Positions 46,441 to 56,733 of a DNA stretch of 64,000 nt are shown here, one piece after another. This DNA is from Pycnococcus provasolii (taxonomy: Eukaryota; Chlorophyta; Pseudoscourfieldiophyceae; Pseudoscourfieldiales; Pycnococcaceae). The position numbers were made by a program, and so were the translations under genes. The stretch's first letter is position 1; each line of letters opens with the position of its first letter. Below the pieces are notes generated by a model. The model was not told the origin of the DNA. It saw nothing but the letters and a program-made list of their open reading frames with translations, and searched no databases. The DNA lies in the NCBI GenBank assembly GCA_938743325.2, contig OW568881.1, positions 496,001 through 560,000 of the forward strand, written 5' to 3'.

Positions 46441-46671
46441 ATGACGACGACAATGCTGACCGTACTTTTAGCGCTCCTCCTCATGACGACCTTGTTCACG
46501 ATGACGACGACGATGGCACAACAACCTCCTTGCGGATTTGACTTGCGTGATTTGACTGCTTGTGAACCAAATAAACGCCGCCCCCCTCGCGGCCTCGCCC
46601 CGATATATCTTATCAATATCAATATCTTATTGGGTTTTCTAAGGGTTTTGACACGTTGTTTCCACGTCTGA
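46441..46671 (+). CDS. Possible short secreted protein
   Basis: A 76-residue frame from the ATG at 46441. It begins MTTTMLTVLLALLLMTTLF, a signal-peptide-like sequence, then AQQPPCGFDLRDLTACEP and a hydrophobic C-terminal part. The signal peptide is convincing, but the rest is short and could be a first exon of a spliced gene. It is divergent from the Gly-rich secreted protein and upstream of the SHPRH-like gene. No family is recognised. Confidence 0.35.
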   Translation: MTTTMLTVLLALLLMTTLFTMTTTMAQQPPCGFDLRDLTACEPNKRRPPRGLAPIYLININILLGFLRVLTRCFHV

Positions 46672-46899
46672 AACGTAAACTTGATGCGTGCGCAACAGAA
46701 TCCGACGATCAATGCACTTGCGAGAGCATTCACGCGTCTCTGGCTGGCGAGTTGAACTTTGTTGTCTGACTTGTCTGACTGGAGGAGTCACACATCTATC
46801 TACCACTAAGGACTACTTAAATAGACTAAGGAGGAGAGAGAGAGCAGGAGCAGGAAGATGACACAAGTAAGCTTAACTGACTGAAAGGAAAAGAAAAGA

Positions 46900-49800
46900 A
46901 TGGCGGTTTATTTCGGCCATTCGGGGGTTTCTTCTTCCCAAGGCATTTCACTTTGGCCAAATAAACACCTGGGTGTGAAAGGTTCCCGAAGCAGATCCGA
47001 TCAATCAACATCCGTTTTTTTTCTCTTCATGCCGGGAGTTGCCTTGGAGGAGTTCTACACCAAGGCGAAGAGGCGCCGTGGTGCTCCAGGTGGTGGTGGT
47101 GCGGGTGGTGGTGGTGCTCCAGGTGGTGGTGGTGCGGGTGGTGGTGGTGCTCCAGGTGGTGGTGGTGCGGGTGGTGGTGGTGCTCCAAGTGGTGGTGGTG
47201 GTGGTGGTGCGTCATCGTCGTCGTCGTCTCACAGTCGTAATAAGCGTGCGCGTTCGTCAGCCGCCGCCGCTCATGATCCTCCTCCGCCGCCGCCGCCGTA
47301 CATACACCTCCACGACGCGTCGGTGCCGTGTTCCGTACCACCCGTGGTGGCCACGGACCTTGCCGGACGTTCTTCGTTTGACTGGAAATCCAAGGAGTAC
47401 GCGAAGATGGTCGCGGAAAGGCACGAAAACTGTGATGTGCTACGATATCTTGGAAGGATAGATATTCAAGTGAGAACGACGTCGAAAACAACAATCAGCA
47501 GCCTCGTCGGAGAAGTCGTGCCGCCGTACCGACGCGTACTCGCACACCCGCGTGGTCGAATGCCTCGCATCGTCGAGACATGGCACACTGAAACGGGAGA
47601 GACGTGCACGAATCAAAAAAGTCTCGTGTCAATACCACTACTTCACCAAGCCATAGAAAGCTTCAAAATCAACGTTGCAGAAGAAGCGGCGAAAACCGTC
47701 GACTCACTCGACGCATTAATGCGACCAGCCGCAAGCCCGTGGCACATGCCGCTCGTGCGTGTACTCGGGAATCTTCCCGACGACCCTCTCGCAGTGGAGG
47801 ACACGCTGCACCTGCAAGTCTACGCGTCAAGACTCCTTTTCGAGCTTGTCGCGGACGACGCGGTGCGAACAGTTCTTGCAGCACTTGGTGACGAGCATAT
47901 CGCTACGCCGCTCACAGACCCAAACGCAGGAGCTGGCGCAGAAGTGTACACAGCTGGCGTAGACGACGCGTCTGGCAACTCGTCGTCATCATCAATTGAC
48001 CCAGATTCTCTCCTCTCCTCTGCAATAATGACAAAATCATACGGTGGTAACACGTCTTCATCGACGTCGTCGTCACTGCTGTCAGTGTCACTGCTTCCAT
48101 ATCAGCAACATGCCGTCGCTTGGATGGAGCAACAGGAAGCTGCGACAGGACTCGGGCTCAACGCGCTCTTCTGGGAAACGCGACGATTTCCGCACACCGA
48201 TGACGTCTATTATGCGATGCCCGCGAGTGGCGACCTGCGTCTTTCTCCTGTGCCGGCATGCCGAGGTGGCATGCTCTGCGAGGAAATGGGAATGGGTAAG
48301 ACGGTTGAGGTGCTTGCACTTGCGACGAATGACATCCAAAGAAACACAAATGTTAAGCCAACATTGATTGTCGCACCACCAACGCTGCTATTCCAGTGGA
48401 AAAGTGAGGCGGAGAAGTGCGCGCCATCTCTCAGGCTCGTCATGCATCACGTCGATGGAGGCACGGCGGATCGAGCAACTAGCACAGCCTCCGCGAAGGC
48501 ACTGCGCAACGCGCAAATCGTGCTCACCACGTATCGAACAATCGAAACGGAAGGACGAGTTCGGGTGACCCAGCAAAAAGGAGGAAAGCGAAAGCCTGAC
48601 AACCTCCTGAAGCACGTCGAATGGCGACGCGTGGTTCTTGACGAGTGCCAGGAAGTACGGAGCTCTACCACGCAGTTGGCTCGCAACTGCCAAGAGCTCG
48701 AGTCGGATTTCAGATGGATGGTAAGTGGTACGCCACTCCATACGGGTCTAGACGATCTAAACGGCGAGCTCGCATTTCTGCAGGTATACCCGTTCTGCTT
48801 ACTGGATGCCACCGACGGGTTCTGGAAGCTCCGTGTGAAGGATCCTATCGCATGTGGGAATCCGCAGGCACGCAAGCTCGTCGTCGACCTCCTCCGAGCC
48901 GTGCTGTGCCGTCACGTCAAGTCGCAGCGCCTGCTAACAGATGGATCGTCCATCCTATCGCTGAATGAATCGAGTCTGGTGCACTCACCAGTTCTTTTCA
49001 ATCAAGTCGAAGACGCATCGCATCGCTTCGTTGCTTCGTTTTTGAACCACCATGCGTCGTCGGAAGCTGCTTTGGCGAGAGATGCGGCAGCCACCTCAGT
49101 CACCACGTCGTCGACAGCGACCGCTGCAAACAAGCTCGCATCCGGGCTTCTTCGACTCGTCAAGCAGTCCGTAACATCACCGCGACTGGTGCAACATGCG
49201 GAGGCGGAGAAGCTGCTTCGACGAACCCTGCGACCCAAACATCGACATGGGACGGCGACGACAGATGCAACAAATTCACGACTCCAAGCCATGGATGCAC
49301 GAAGCGCTATGGTGCATCTTCTCCAGCCTCGCGAAGCCGCGGGTGCCGGACGATTTGCTGCGGAGGGGTTCGTGAGCTTTCAGGGCACCGCTTCGGCATG
49401 GCGAGGAGCTTCACGCACGTATGGGTCTGTGCCGGTGGAGCAGAGACTAGAGACGGCACTCCGAGAGGCTCTCGCGGCATTGTCAAAGGCTATTGGTTCT
49501 ACACCACCCGAGAAGAAGACGAATGGCTCCGACGACTCCGACGCCGTCAACTTGCAGCGCACCGCGCACGCATCGATTGTTGCTCAACGCAAAGCTCTCG
49601 ACGAGATCGGAGGGCATCGCGAGCGTTCTGAGACGCCCGCACGCATGCCGCGTGATTTCGCTGGCAGCAAGGATCAAAAACGGGCTGAGCGGGATCGCCT
49701 CGAGGCGGATCGCATCGTATCTCAGCCCGCGATGAAGCTCGAGAGGAAGCGAATGCTGTTGAACGTGAACGCTGCCATGCCCTCAACAATCGAAGCGGCT

Positions 49801-51009
49801 ATAGAGGCTGCTAATGCGATCGCCGAATCTGCGAGGAGGGAAGCAAATGCTGAGGCAAGTAAGCGCAAGGGGAAAGGTAGTGCCATCGCATCGTCTAAGA
49901 CAGTTCGTCAGAAGGAAGCGGATGCAGCTTTATCGATCGCGGCGACGCTCGCCGCGACGTCCGACGCGAAGCTCAGCTACTGCAATCTGCTTGCCGACGT
50001 TCTCGCAGGACTTGGAGATCAGATTTCCGACGGTTCCAATCTGGCCATTGAGGCGGTGACACAATCCGGATTTGAAGCTCTCCATGCTCTCGCGAAGGGT
50101 GAAGAGCAGCAGTGCTCGATTTGCCTGCGAAACATGAAGGACCCGTGCGTAACCCCATGCGTGCACATGTCTTGCACTTCGTGCTTTCTCAAGTGGTTTG
50201 ACGCCGAGCAAGGTGCAACTGCGCGCTGTGTGCTGTGCCGACAACCCGTTTCGCTTGGCGAGGTTGTGCGCATCATCCCACAGAAGGAGACTGATCGTGT
50301 GGTGGCGGCGGCAGCGGCGGGAGCAGCTGCGTCCACCTCCCAAGTGGCGGCAGCGGCACCAGAAGCTTCTTGGCAAGGCGTTCGAGCCACGTTGGATGAA
50401 GAGCCACTCGACATAGCGAAGTTCCCTCCCCTGATGCACATGTGTGCTCGCTTTCCTGCGCTCAGCAACGACGGTGGAACATACCTGGCACATCATGCAT
50501 CGGCTACCACATCACGCGATGTGAGCGACGACCCGAAGTTCCGTGCCATGCTTCGCGAGGTGAGTGATGCGGGTGATGAAGATGCGAAGGTGGTCATCTT
50601 CTCTCAGAGCAAGGAAACTCTGCAGCTTGCGCAGCTCGCCCTTTTCGAGAAGTCCGTCACGCAAGCAATTGTGATGAGCGGCATGGCTGCAACCGCAAGG
50701 CAAGAGAGCGTGGTATCCTTCGTTGACGGCGACGCTCGCGTGCTTCTTCTGCAAGCTGGCGTGGCCGCGGCTGGTTTGACGCTGACGGTGGCATCTAAAA
50801 TCATCTTCCTGGAGCCTTTCGAGGTGGAGGGTGACGTCAAGCAAGCACTTGGACGTGTTCACCGCATTGGTCAAACGAAGGCGGTGCGTGCGAGTGTTCT
50901 CTACGTCAAGGGGAGTGTTGAAGAGCGTCTTCTCGCACAAGCAAACACGCAGGCATTTGCCACACTACCGGTGGCTGAGCGAGTCGCTCGTTTGCTGGGA
51001 GCGACGTAA
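46900..51009 (+). CDS. SHPRH/Rad5-like SNF2 ATPase with RING finger
   Basis: A 1369-residue protein from the ATG at 46900; a later ATG at 47029 (1326 residues) is an alternative. Rad5/HLTF/SHPRH proteins are DNA translocases and PCNA ubiquitin ligases in damage tolerance. In order: a Gly/Ala repeat (about 60-105), LLPYQQHAVAWM, Walker A EEMGMGKT, motif Ia PTLIVAPPTLLFQW, motif II VLDECQ, and MVSGTPLHTGLDDLNGELAFL. DECQ recalls the DEAQ box of SHPRH rather than the DEGH/DEAH of Rad5 or HLTF. A RING finger CSICLRNMKDPC...CVLCRQP follows (around residues 1070-1115), then the HELICc motifs ALGRVHRIGQTK. The long Ala/Ser/Lys-rich insert between the lobes is typical of SHPRH. It has no N-terminal PHD or H1/H5 domain as human SHPRH has. 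Confidence 0.88.
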   Translation: MAVYFGHSGVSSSQGISLWPNKHLGVKGSRSRSDQSTSVFFLFMPGVALEEFYTKAKRRRGAPGGGGAGGGGAPGGGGAGGGGAPGGGGAGGGGAPSGGGGGGASSSSSSHSRNKRARSSAAAAHDPPPPPPPYIHLHDASVPCSVPPVVATDLAGRSSFDWKSKEYAKMVAERHENCDVLRYLGRIDIQVRTTSKTTISSLVGEVVPPYRRVLAHPRGRMPRIVETWHTETGETCTNQKSLVSIPLLHQAIESFKINVAEEAAKTVDSLDALMRPAASPWHMPLVRVLGNLPDDPLAVEDTLHLQVYASRLLFELVADDAVRTVLAALGDEHIATPLTDPNAGAGAEVYTAGVDDASGNSSSSSIDPDSLLSSAIMTKSYGGNTSSSTSSSLLSVSLLPYQQHAVAWMEQQEAATGLGLNALFWETRRFPHTDDVYYAMPASGDLRLSPVPACRGGMLCEEMGMGKTVEVLALATNDIQRNTNVKPTLIVAPPTLLFQWKSEAEKCAPSLRLVMHHVDGGTADRATSTASAKALRNAQIVLTTYRTIETEGRVRVTQQKGGKRKPDNLLKHVEWRRVVLDECQEVRSSTTQLARNCQELESDFRWMVSGTPLHTGLDDLNGELAFLQVYPFCLLDATDGFWKLRVKDPIACGNPQARKLVVDLLRAVLCRHVKSQRLLTDGSSILSLNESSLVHSPVLFNQVEDASHRFVASFLNHHASSEAALARDAAATSVTTSSTATAANKLASGLLRLVKQSVTSPRLVQHAEAEKLLRRTLRPKHRHGTATTDATNSRLQAMDARSAMVHLLQPREAAGAGRFAAEGFVSFQGTASAWRGASRTYGSVPVEQRLETALREALAALSKAIGSTPPEKKTNGSDDSDAVNLQRTAHASIVAQRKALDEIGGHRERSETPARMPRDFAGSKDQKRAERDRLEADRIVSQPAMKLERKRMLLNVNAAMPSTIEAAIEAANAIAESARREANAEASKRKGKGSAIASSKTVRQKEADAALSIAATLAATSDAKLSYCNLLADVLAGLGDQISDGSNLAIEAVTQSGFEALHALAKGEEQQCSICLRNMKDPCVTPCVHMSCTSCFLKWFDAEQGATARCVLCRQPVSLGEVVRIIPQKETDRVVAAAAAGAAASTSQVAAAAPEASWQGVRATLDEEPLDIAKFPPLMHMCARFPALSNDGGTYLAHHASATTSRDVSDDPKFRAMLREVSDAGDEDAKVVIFSQSKETLQLAQLALFEKSVTQAIVMSGMAATARQESVVSFVDGDARVLLLQAGVAAAGLTLTVASKIIFLEPFEVEGDVKQALGRVHRIGQTKAVRASVLYVKGSVEERLLAQANTQAFATLPVAERVARLLGAT
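47080..47206 (+). repeat. 33-bp tandem repeat coding for GAPGGGGAGGG
   Basis: Three full copies and one altered copy of an 11-codon unit lie near the N-terminus of the SHPRH-like protein. The copies are nearly identical, indicating recent expansion. Confidence 0.9.
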
Positions 51010-51166
51010 GGGATCATTCTTTTGTATGAAAAGTGTATCATCGAGAAACAGAAAAAAATCAAAATCAAAAACCTGAAAAAAAAAAGTCTCATCCGAGACT
51101 CCCATCCAGCTCGCATGTCACGCCTTCGAGTATAGAAATTAAAAACAGAAAAACAAAAAACAACAA
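51010..51166. other. Short co-directional gap
   Basis: The 157-bp gap holds A-rich sequence (AAAAACAGAAAAACAAAA) just before the OGDH ATG and no C-run. Nothing else is seen. Confidence 0.4.
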
Positions 51167-54100
51167 ATGGCGCGTCGGTGCCTGGCATCAACCTTTACGG
51201 TGATGCCTCGTCTTCGTGGTGGCTTACTCTTCTCGTCATCGTCGTCGTCGAGTGCCACTCCTCCAGTTGGTGGTACGACGAATTTTGCGCCTGCCCCGTC
51301 TTCGTCTGGTTCGTCGCGTGTTCTTGTCGGCGGTGGTGACAAAAATCCAACCGCGCCTACGAATTGGTCAGAGATGCGTGACGACTTCCTCTCGCCGACG
51401 TCCATGCACTATCTGGAGTATCTCGCCATGACTAATCAGACGTCAGCAGCAGCCTCGGATTTATCATCATCAAATCGTGATTCGGGGACGCGCAATCCCA
51501 AAACAGCAGCAGCAACATCGGCGGCGGCGAAGTTAGTAGGGCACGAATCGTGGCGTGACTACTTTGCGAAGTTAGATGCAGCGCCACTAACGAAGGATCG
51601 CGCGGCGCTCGCGGAGCCTGTACTAGCAGATGTGCAAATGGCGCGTACGCGCCAGCACGGTGCACACGGCACGCAACAATCCACGGCGGCACTACTCTCC
51701 TCGGACGACTTCTCTGCGCGTGTGCTGATGCTGACGCGCGCGTATCAGGTGATTGGGCATCACAGGGCGAAATTAGATCCGTTACAACTGTACGATGCGC
51801 CAACGACGCCGGAGCTCGAGCTGTCCACTTATGGACTCACGCCGTCAGATCTCGACCGTCCTGTACCGTGGGTACCAGGCGAAGGTGTGAAGATGCCAGT
51901 GGCGGGACACGCTCTAATGTGCAGTACGGATGACTGCGCGGTGGCAGCACCCGAGTCAACCGAATCCATCACGCTGCGACAGGCGATTGATCACCTCGAG
52001 GATGTGTACTGCGGCAGCATCGGATACGAGTTCATGCACATCTCCGACAAGCGCAAGTGCGACTGGATTCGACGTCGCATCGAGGCGTGGCCACCGTCGA
52101 AGCTAGCGACATCCGCGGATGGCGGCGCGTACACGCGCGAGGAGAAACTGAGAACGCTCGATCGCTTGCTTTGGAGCGAGCTGTTCGAGACGTTCTGCTC
52201 CACGAAGTACGGCGCCGCCAAGCGCTTTGGTCTAGAAGGTGGAGAGAGCTTCACCCCAGGGCTCAAGGCTCTGATTGATCGTGCAGTGGAGAATGGCGTC
52301 GAGTCCGTGACGCTTGGCATGGCGCATCGCGGCCGGCTGAACGTGCTTGCAAACGTCGTGCGCAAGCCACTTCGTCAGATCTTTGCGGAATTCCAAGGAA
52401 CGAAGCCGGAGAGCAGCAACGGGGACGATGATAAGCTGTTTATGGGAAGCGGCGACGTCAAGTACCACCTCGGCACATCGTACGACAGGCCAACGACCCA
52501 CGGCGGGCACGTGCACCTGTGCCTGCTCGCGAACCCGTCACATCTCGAGGCGGTGGACCCCGTCGTTCTAGGGAAGGTGCGCGCTAAGCAACACTACGCG
52601 AGCCATGTGACGCCATCGGGAGGCACGCTGCCCGTGACAGCGTTTAATGGGCGGCTATACGACAACGAGGTGGATCAGATCCCAAACGGCGACGCGGCAC
52701 AACCGCAACAACAAGAAGTGCGTGGACATCACAGTCCGAAGCGCGCTCACTTGCCCATTCTTATCCACGGCGACGGATCGTTCGCAGGACAAGGGGTGGT
52801 GTACGAGACGCTCGACATGTCGTGCCTTAAAGGCTACGAAGTCGGAGGAACGATCCACGTCGTTCTGAACAATCAGGTGGCATTTACCACAGATCCTAAG
52901 CAGAGCAGGAGCACGTACTACTGCACTGACGTCGCGAAGACGATTGATGCTCCTATCATTCACGTCAACGGCGACGATGTTTTCGCCGTGCAATTTGCCA
53001 TGGAGTTCGCGGCGGAGTACCGCCAGGAATTTGGGCGCGACATCGTCGTTGACGTGTGGTGTTACCGCCGGCAGGGTCACAACGAGATTGACGAGCCGTC
53101 GTTCACGCAGCCGGGCATGTACCAGGCTATTGCGAAGCACCCGCTCGTGACGGAGACGTTCGCGAGGCAGCTGGTGAAAATCGGCCTCGTGACGGACGAC
53201 GAGGTGGAAGAAATGAAGGCGCGCATCTTTCGACTGCTCGACGCCGAGCTGCAAGCAAGCAAGACGCACGTCAGCGTTGCGCGCGAGTGGCTAGCAAGCT
53301 TGTGGGAGGGCTTCAAGTCGCCGGACAGCCTCTCGAAGATTCGCAATACAGGCGTGCCCATTGAAATTCTACGAGAAATTGGCAAAAGGGCGGCGCACAT
53401 ACCCAGCCACGTTACGCCGCACCGTGGCGTGCGTCGTGTGTATGCAAATCGCCTGAAGATGGTGTCCGGCAAGGAGGGATCAGAAGATGAAGATACCAGC
53501 TGCACACCTGTCGATTGGAGCTTTGCGGAGACGCTCGCGTTCGCGTCTCTGCTCATGGAAGGGTACCACGTGCGCCTCAGTGGTCAGGATGTCGAGCGTG
53601 GGACATTCAGCCAGCGGCATCTCGTCGTTCACGAGCAGAAGCCCGAGCTTGTGGGCGATAAGTACGTCCCCCTGTGTCACATGTACGAACATCAGCCTCG
53701 CGATCACTTCACTGTGGTGAACAGCAGCCTAAGCGAATTTGGCGTTCTAGGCTTTGAGCTTGGCTACTCATTAGAGAATCCAAACGCACTCGTCCTCTGG
53801 GAGGCACAATTTGGCGACTTTGCGAATTCCGCACAGATCATTTTCGACCAGTTTCTTAGCTCCGGCGAGGCGAAGTGGCTGCGCATGAGTGGCCTGACAG
53901 TCTTGCTCCCTCATGGCTACGACGGCCAAGGTCCCGAGCATAGCAGCGCACGGATCGAGCGATTTCTCCAAATGGTTGACGAGGACCCTCGCGTCATGCC
54001 GGAGATGGAGGAGCAGCACTGGTTCCACGGAGGGCATCTCGGCTGTCAGACTCAGTCTGTGAATTGGCAGATTGCCAACGTTTCCACTCCCGCGAATTAC

Positions 54101-54715
54101 TTCCATCTACTGCGTAGGCAGGTGCACCGCGAGTTCCGCAAGCCGCTCATCGTGTTCACGCCCAAGAGCTTGCTGCGTCATCCCAAGTGCGTGAGCCCAC
54201 TGCTGGAGTTTGATGACCAGGACGATCCGCACGAGCTGCAGGGACCGCGCTTTCGCAGGTTGATCATGGACAACAGGATGCTTGACAAGGGTCCAGATCC
54301 GCTGCCGAAGCTCGACCACGTCGAGCGGCTGATCTTCTGCTCGGGCAAAGTTTACTACGACCTTGCCGCACTTCGCGAAAAGGAGTTTGAGCACGCGGAC
54401 GATCCGCACCAGTGCAAGATTGCTATTTGTCGCATCGAGCAGCTTGCACCCTTCCCCTTCGACCTCGTGCGCCGCGAGCTTCGCCGATACCCCAATGCTC
54501 AGATTGTGTTCTGCCAAGAGGAGTCGCTTAACATGGGCCCGTACTGGTATGCGGTGCCACGCATCGAGACGTGCATGAAGGCTGCTTTGGTAAGCAAGAA
54601 CGAGGTGTTGTACGCGGGTAGAGCGCCGTCCGCCAGCCCCGCCACGGGATTTGCTTCAGTGCACCAGCATGAGCAGAGCATGCTCTGCCACAAGGCGCTT
54701 GGGCTTGTTGAATGA
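51167..54715 (+). CDS. OGDH: 2-Oxoglutarate dehydrogenase E1 component
   Basis: An 1182-residue protein from the ATG at 51167. With E2 and E3 it converts 2-oxoglutarate to succinyl-CoA in the mitochondrial citric acid cycle. The N-terminus (MARRCLASTFTVMPRLRGG) is a typical mitochondrial presequence. Then come the E1 N-terminal segment DDFLSPTSMHYLEYL, the substrate region MAHRGRLNVLANV, SGDVKYHLGTSYDR, LLANPSHLEAVDP, and the thiamine diphosphate motif from GDGSFAGQG (535 onward) to LNNQ. The transketolase-like domain contains QFGDFANSAQIIFDQF and the C-terminal domain ICRIEQLAPFPFD, ending YAGRAPSASPATGF. Usual length is about 1000-1030; the excess lies in Ser/Ala-rich N-terminal inserts. 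Confidence 0.97.
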   Translation: MARRCLASTFTVMPRLRGGLLFSSSSSSSATPPVGGTTNFAPAPSSSGSSRVLVGGGDKNPTAPTNWSEMRDDFLSPTSMHYLEYLAMTNQTSAAASDLSSSNRDSGTRNPKTAAATSAAAKLVGHESWRDYFAKLDAAPLTKDRAALAEPVLADVQMARTRQHGAHGTQQSTAALLSSDDFSARVLMLTRAYQVIGHHRAKLDPLQLYDAPTTPELELSTYGLTPSDLDRPVPWVPGEGVKMPVAGHALMCSTDDCAVAAPESTESITLRQAIDHLEDVYCGSIGYEFMHISDKRKCDWIRRRIEAWPPSKLATSADGGAYTREEKLRTLDRLLWSELFETFCSTKYGAAKRFGLEGGESFTPGLKALIDRAVENGVESVTLGMAHRGRLNVLANVVRKPLRQIFAEFQGTKPESSNGDDDKLFMGSGDVKYHLGTSYDRPTTHGGHVHLCLLANPSHLEAVDPVVLGKVRAKQHYASHVTPSGGTLPVTAFNGRLYDNEVDQIPNGDAAQPQQQEVRGHHSPKRAHLPILIHGDGSFAGQGVVYETLDMSCLKGYEVGGTIHVVLNNQVAFTTDPKQSRSTYYCTDVAKTIDAPIIHVNGDDVFAVQFAMEFAAEYRQEFGRDIVVDVWCYRRQGHNEIDEPSFTQPGMYQAIAKHPLVTETFARQLVKIGLVTDDEVEEMKARIFRLLDAELQASKTHVSVAREWLASLWEGFKSPDSLSKIRNTGVPIEILREIGKRAAHIPSHVTPHRGVRRVYANRLKMVSGKEGSEDEDTSCTPVDWSFAETLAFASLLMEGYHVRLSGQDVERGTFSQRHLVVHEQKPELVGDKYVPLCHMYEHQPRDHFTVVNSSLSEFGVLGFELGYSLENPNALVLWEAQFGDFANSAQIIFDQFLSSGEAKWLRMSGLTVLLPHGYDGQGPEHSSARIERFLQMVDEDPRVMPEMEEQHWFHGGHLGCQTQSVNWQIANVSTPANYFHLLRRQVHREFRKPLIVFTPKSLLRHPKCVSPLLEFDDQDDPHELQGPRFRRLIMDNRMLDKGPDPLPKLDHVERLIFCSGKVYYDLAALREKEFEHADDPHQCKIAICRIEQLAPFPFDLVRRELRRYPNAQIVFCQEESLNMGPYWYAVPRIETCMKAALVSKNEVLYAGRAPSASPATGFASVHQHEQSMLCHKALGLVE

Positions 54716-54736
54716 ATGAATGAATGAATGAATGCA
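54711..54736 (+). repeat. (GAAT)n microsatellite at the OGDH stop codon
   Basis: Six GAAT units run across and beyond the TGA stop, so the stop codon itself lies inside the repeat. Slippage would move or recreate stops in the 3' end. Confidence 0.85.
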
Positions 54737-54882
54737 TTGTGAGCGAAGAGTGGGTGAACAAACAAATTTGTTGCGAATCATCAATTCAGTTGTTGCTGCA
54801 GTAATTACATACAACAAAATTTCACTCTCCCTCCGGCTGCCGCCGCCGATCCCATCAATATGCAACAATGAGCTGGCAATGC

Positions 54883-56733
54883 TCAATTTCCATTGACGAT
54901 AAGATTGGCCAATGCCGGCGGCACAGCACCCGCCGCACCAGCAGCCGCACGACGCGCTGCTCCGGGGAGACGATTCCCCAACGCCACTGCGGCACCCACC
55001 GGCCCAGCGAGCATGCCTGTTGCCTCAGCCGACTCGCCCACCACCAATCGCGGCAGCACGAGCTGCGCCACGGGCGGTCCTACGGTAGATGCGAGTGTCG
55101 AGTACGCGCGTTCCCACACCGAAAGCGTCGCATCAAGTGGTGCACTGGGCCAACCCGTGCTGGGAACCTGTACACATTGCAACGCCGTGTTCATCCTCGA
55201 GCAGTCTCGAGCAACAAGGACTGCATACAAGCTCGGAAGCGCTCGCGTGACATCCGCTGGCAACGATAGTCCAAGCACGTCGACGAGCGCGCTCGCTCCA
55301 CCTAGATTCGACGCGCCGGCAATTCCAAGTCGTCGGCTGACATCGTTGACGACAATATTGCTGTACACTGCGTTGCCCGTCTCCTCGTGGCTCACGCCAA
55401 GCACAAGCACGGCGCTGCTATTGTTTGGCAAGCGAAAGAATGGCGCGGCAATCGCGTAGCTCGTGTCGCGATTTCCTAGACCACAGTTGCTCTGCGAGGT
55501 GATGCATGCCATGCCCGCCGGTCGACTCTGTGCCATTGATCTTGCGTAGGTCGACACTCTTCGTCGTCGTAGCGTCGGTCGCGCCGCCGAGAAGATGCTC
55601 ATAAACGACGACGGAGGGGAGGCAGCGGCGGCGGCGGCAGGACTTGTCGAGTGCGTCCTCGCGTACTCGCTCATTTCAAATCCGGACAATGCGGGAACTC
55701 CTCGCGAATCTGCGCGAAGTGCACGAGCAGCCGCCTCGGTGAGCGAGTCCAGGGCCCTCGCAAGGTACCTCTCATCGAATCCGCGCGCCTCGATACGATT
55801 TGGTGGAGAAAAGGGTACTTCAACTTGCGGTGAATTGGGCGCCGTCACGGAGAACACCGACCATGGCGGCGAATTTTCGTATGCCAAGTACGCCATTGCA
55901 TCGCGAGGCAGCGCATTGCGCAGGTACACGGAGAATTCCCCACCTGGATTTGAGGATGTCGCAAGCTGACTTCCAAGCTCGCTGACGGCGATGCCAACTG
56001 TGTTGATGGCAGTGGGGGGAAAACCGACGTCGATGAGCGCATTTGCGACACGCCGTGTTGCCGTAGGGCTTGCGGAAATGAGAATTGCCGTATCCTCGTT
56101 CCACGCGTTTCCCACACTCCCAAGACCGAGGTTCTCGTCCGATGGTTCGTGGTTGATGCGTCGTTCGTGTGGAACCGTGACACCTGACGTGTTCAAACGC
56201 GTGAAGCGTCGCAGCGTTCGTCCTGGCGAGCTGTCTCCGACGAATCCTGTCGATCCGGCGGACAGAGGATCTGCGATTGCCGCGAGCGTTCGTGCCCCTG
56301 ATGATGTCTGCATGAGGTACGGCGTGACGCTGAAGTACCTGCTTGGTGGAGGTGTGCATCCTAAGAGCACGACCACCTCGTTTGGTGAGAGAGTCCACTG
56401 CGCGATGTCAGCGAGTTGTCCTTCCCACGGTACTTCGGGCGTGTTGTTTCGTGGGTAGAGCAGTGTGATTCCGTAAGGTTGAGCGGCATTATTGTAGTTG
56501 TAGTCAGCGTTCGGGTCTTCCGAAGGCTTTGCGCGCCAGAATCCGAGAAAACCGTCACGAAACGTGTACGAGTCTTCCGTGGCTAGTGAGCGTGCGATGT
56601 GCAGCTTGAGCGCATCACGCGTGGGTGGGTCGAGGCAGTTTGGTGAAGACGTTGGTGCTGCTGTTGTTGTTGTAGCGGCAGCCACTAGCAGAGTAAATAA
56701 TAGGACAGCCCTGCTGAAAAGACTTGTTGGCAT
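54883..56733 (-). CDS. Secreted protein of unrecognised family
   Basis: A 616-residue protein from the ATG at 56733, where MPTSLFSRAVLLFTLLVAAATTTTAAP is a textbook signal peptide (first part MPTSLFSRAVLLFTLLVAAA); an in-frame ATG at 56833-56835 would add a polar leader. The mature part has VVVLLGCTPPPSRYFSVTPYL at about 120-140 (key part GCTPPPSRYFS), a PHERRINHEP segment, VGFPPTAINTVGI, and LARALDSLTEAA. A Thr/Arg/Ser-rich middle separates it from a second globular part with ITSQSNCGLGNRD and AVLVLGVSHEETGNAVYSN. The His-Glu pair in the last segment and the PPP-x-RYF segment are likely conserved features, but I cannot name the family. It is co-directional with the OPR-RAP genes upstream. 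Confidence 0.8.
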   Translation of the reverse strand: MPTSLFSRAVLLFTLLVAAATTTTAAPTSSPNCLDPPTRDALKLHIARSLATEDSYTFRDGFLGFWRAKPSEDPNADYNYNNAAQPYGITLLYPRNNTPEVPWEGQLADIAQWTLSPNEVVVLLGCTPPPSRYFSVTPYLMQTSSGARTLAAIADPLSAGSTGFVGDSSPGRTLRRFTRLNTSGVTVPHERRINHEPSDENLGLGSVGNAWNEDTAILISASPTATRRVANALIDVGFPPTAINTVGIAVSELGSQLATSSNPGGEFSVYLRNALPRDAMAYLAYENSPPWSVFSVTAPNSPQVEVPFSPPNRIEARGFDERYLARALDSLTEAAARALRADSRGVPALSGFEMSEYARTHSTSPAAAAAASPPSSFMSIFSAARPTLRRRRVSTYARSMAQSRPAGMACITSQSNCGLGNRDTSYAIAAPFFRLPNNSSAVLVLGVSHEETGNAVYSNIVVNDVSRRLGIAGASNLGGASALVDVLGLSLPADVTRALPSLYAVLVARDCSRMNTALQCVQVPSTGWPSAPLDATLSVWERAYSTLASTVGPPVAQLVLPRLVVGESAEATGMLAGPVGAAVALGNRLPGAARRAAAGAAGAVPPALANLIVNGN

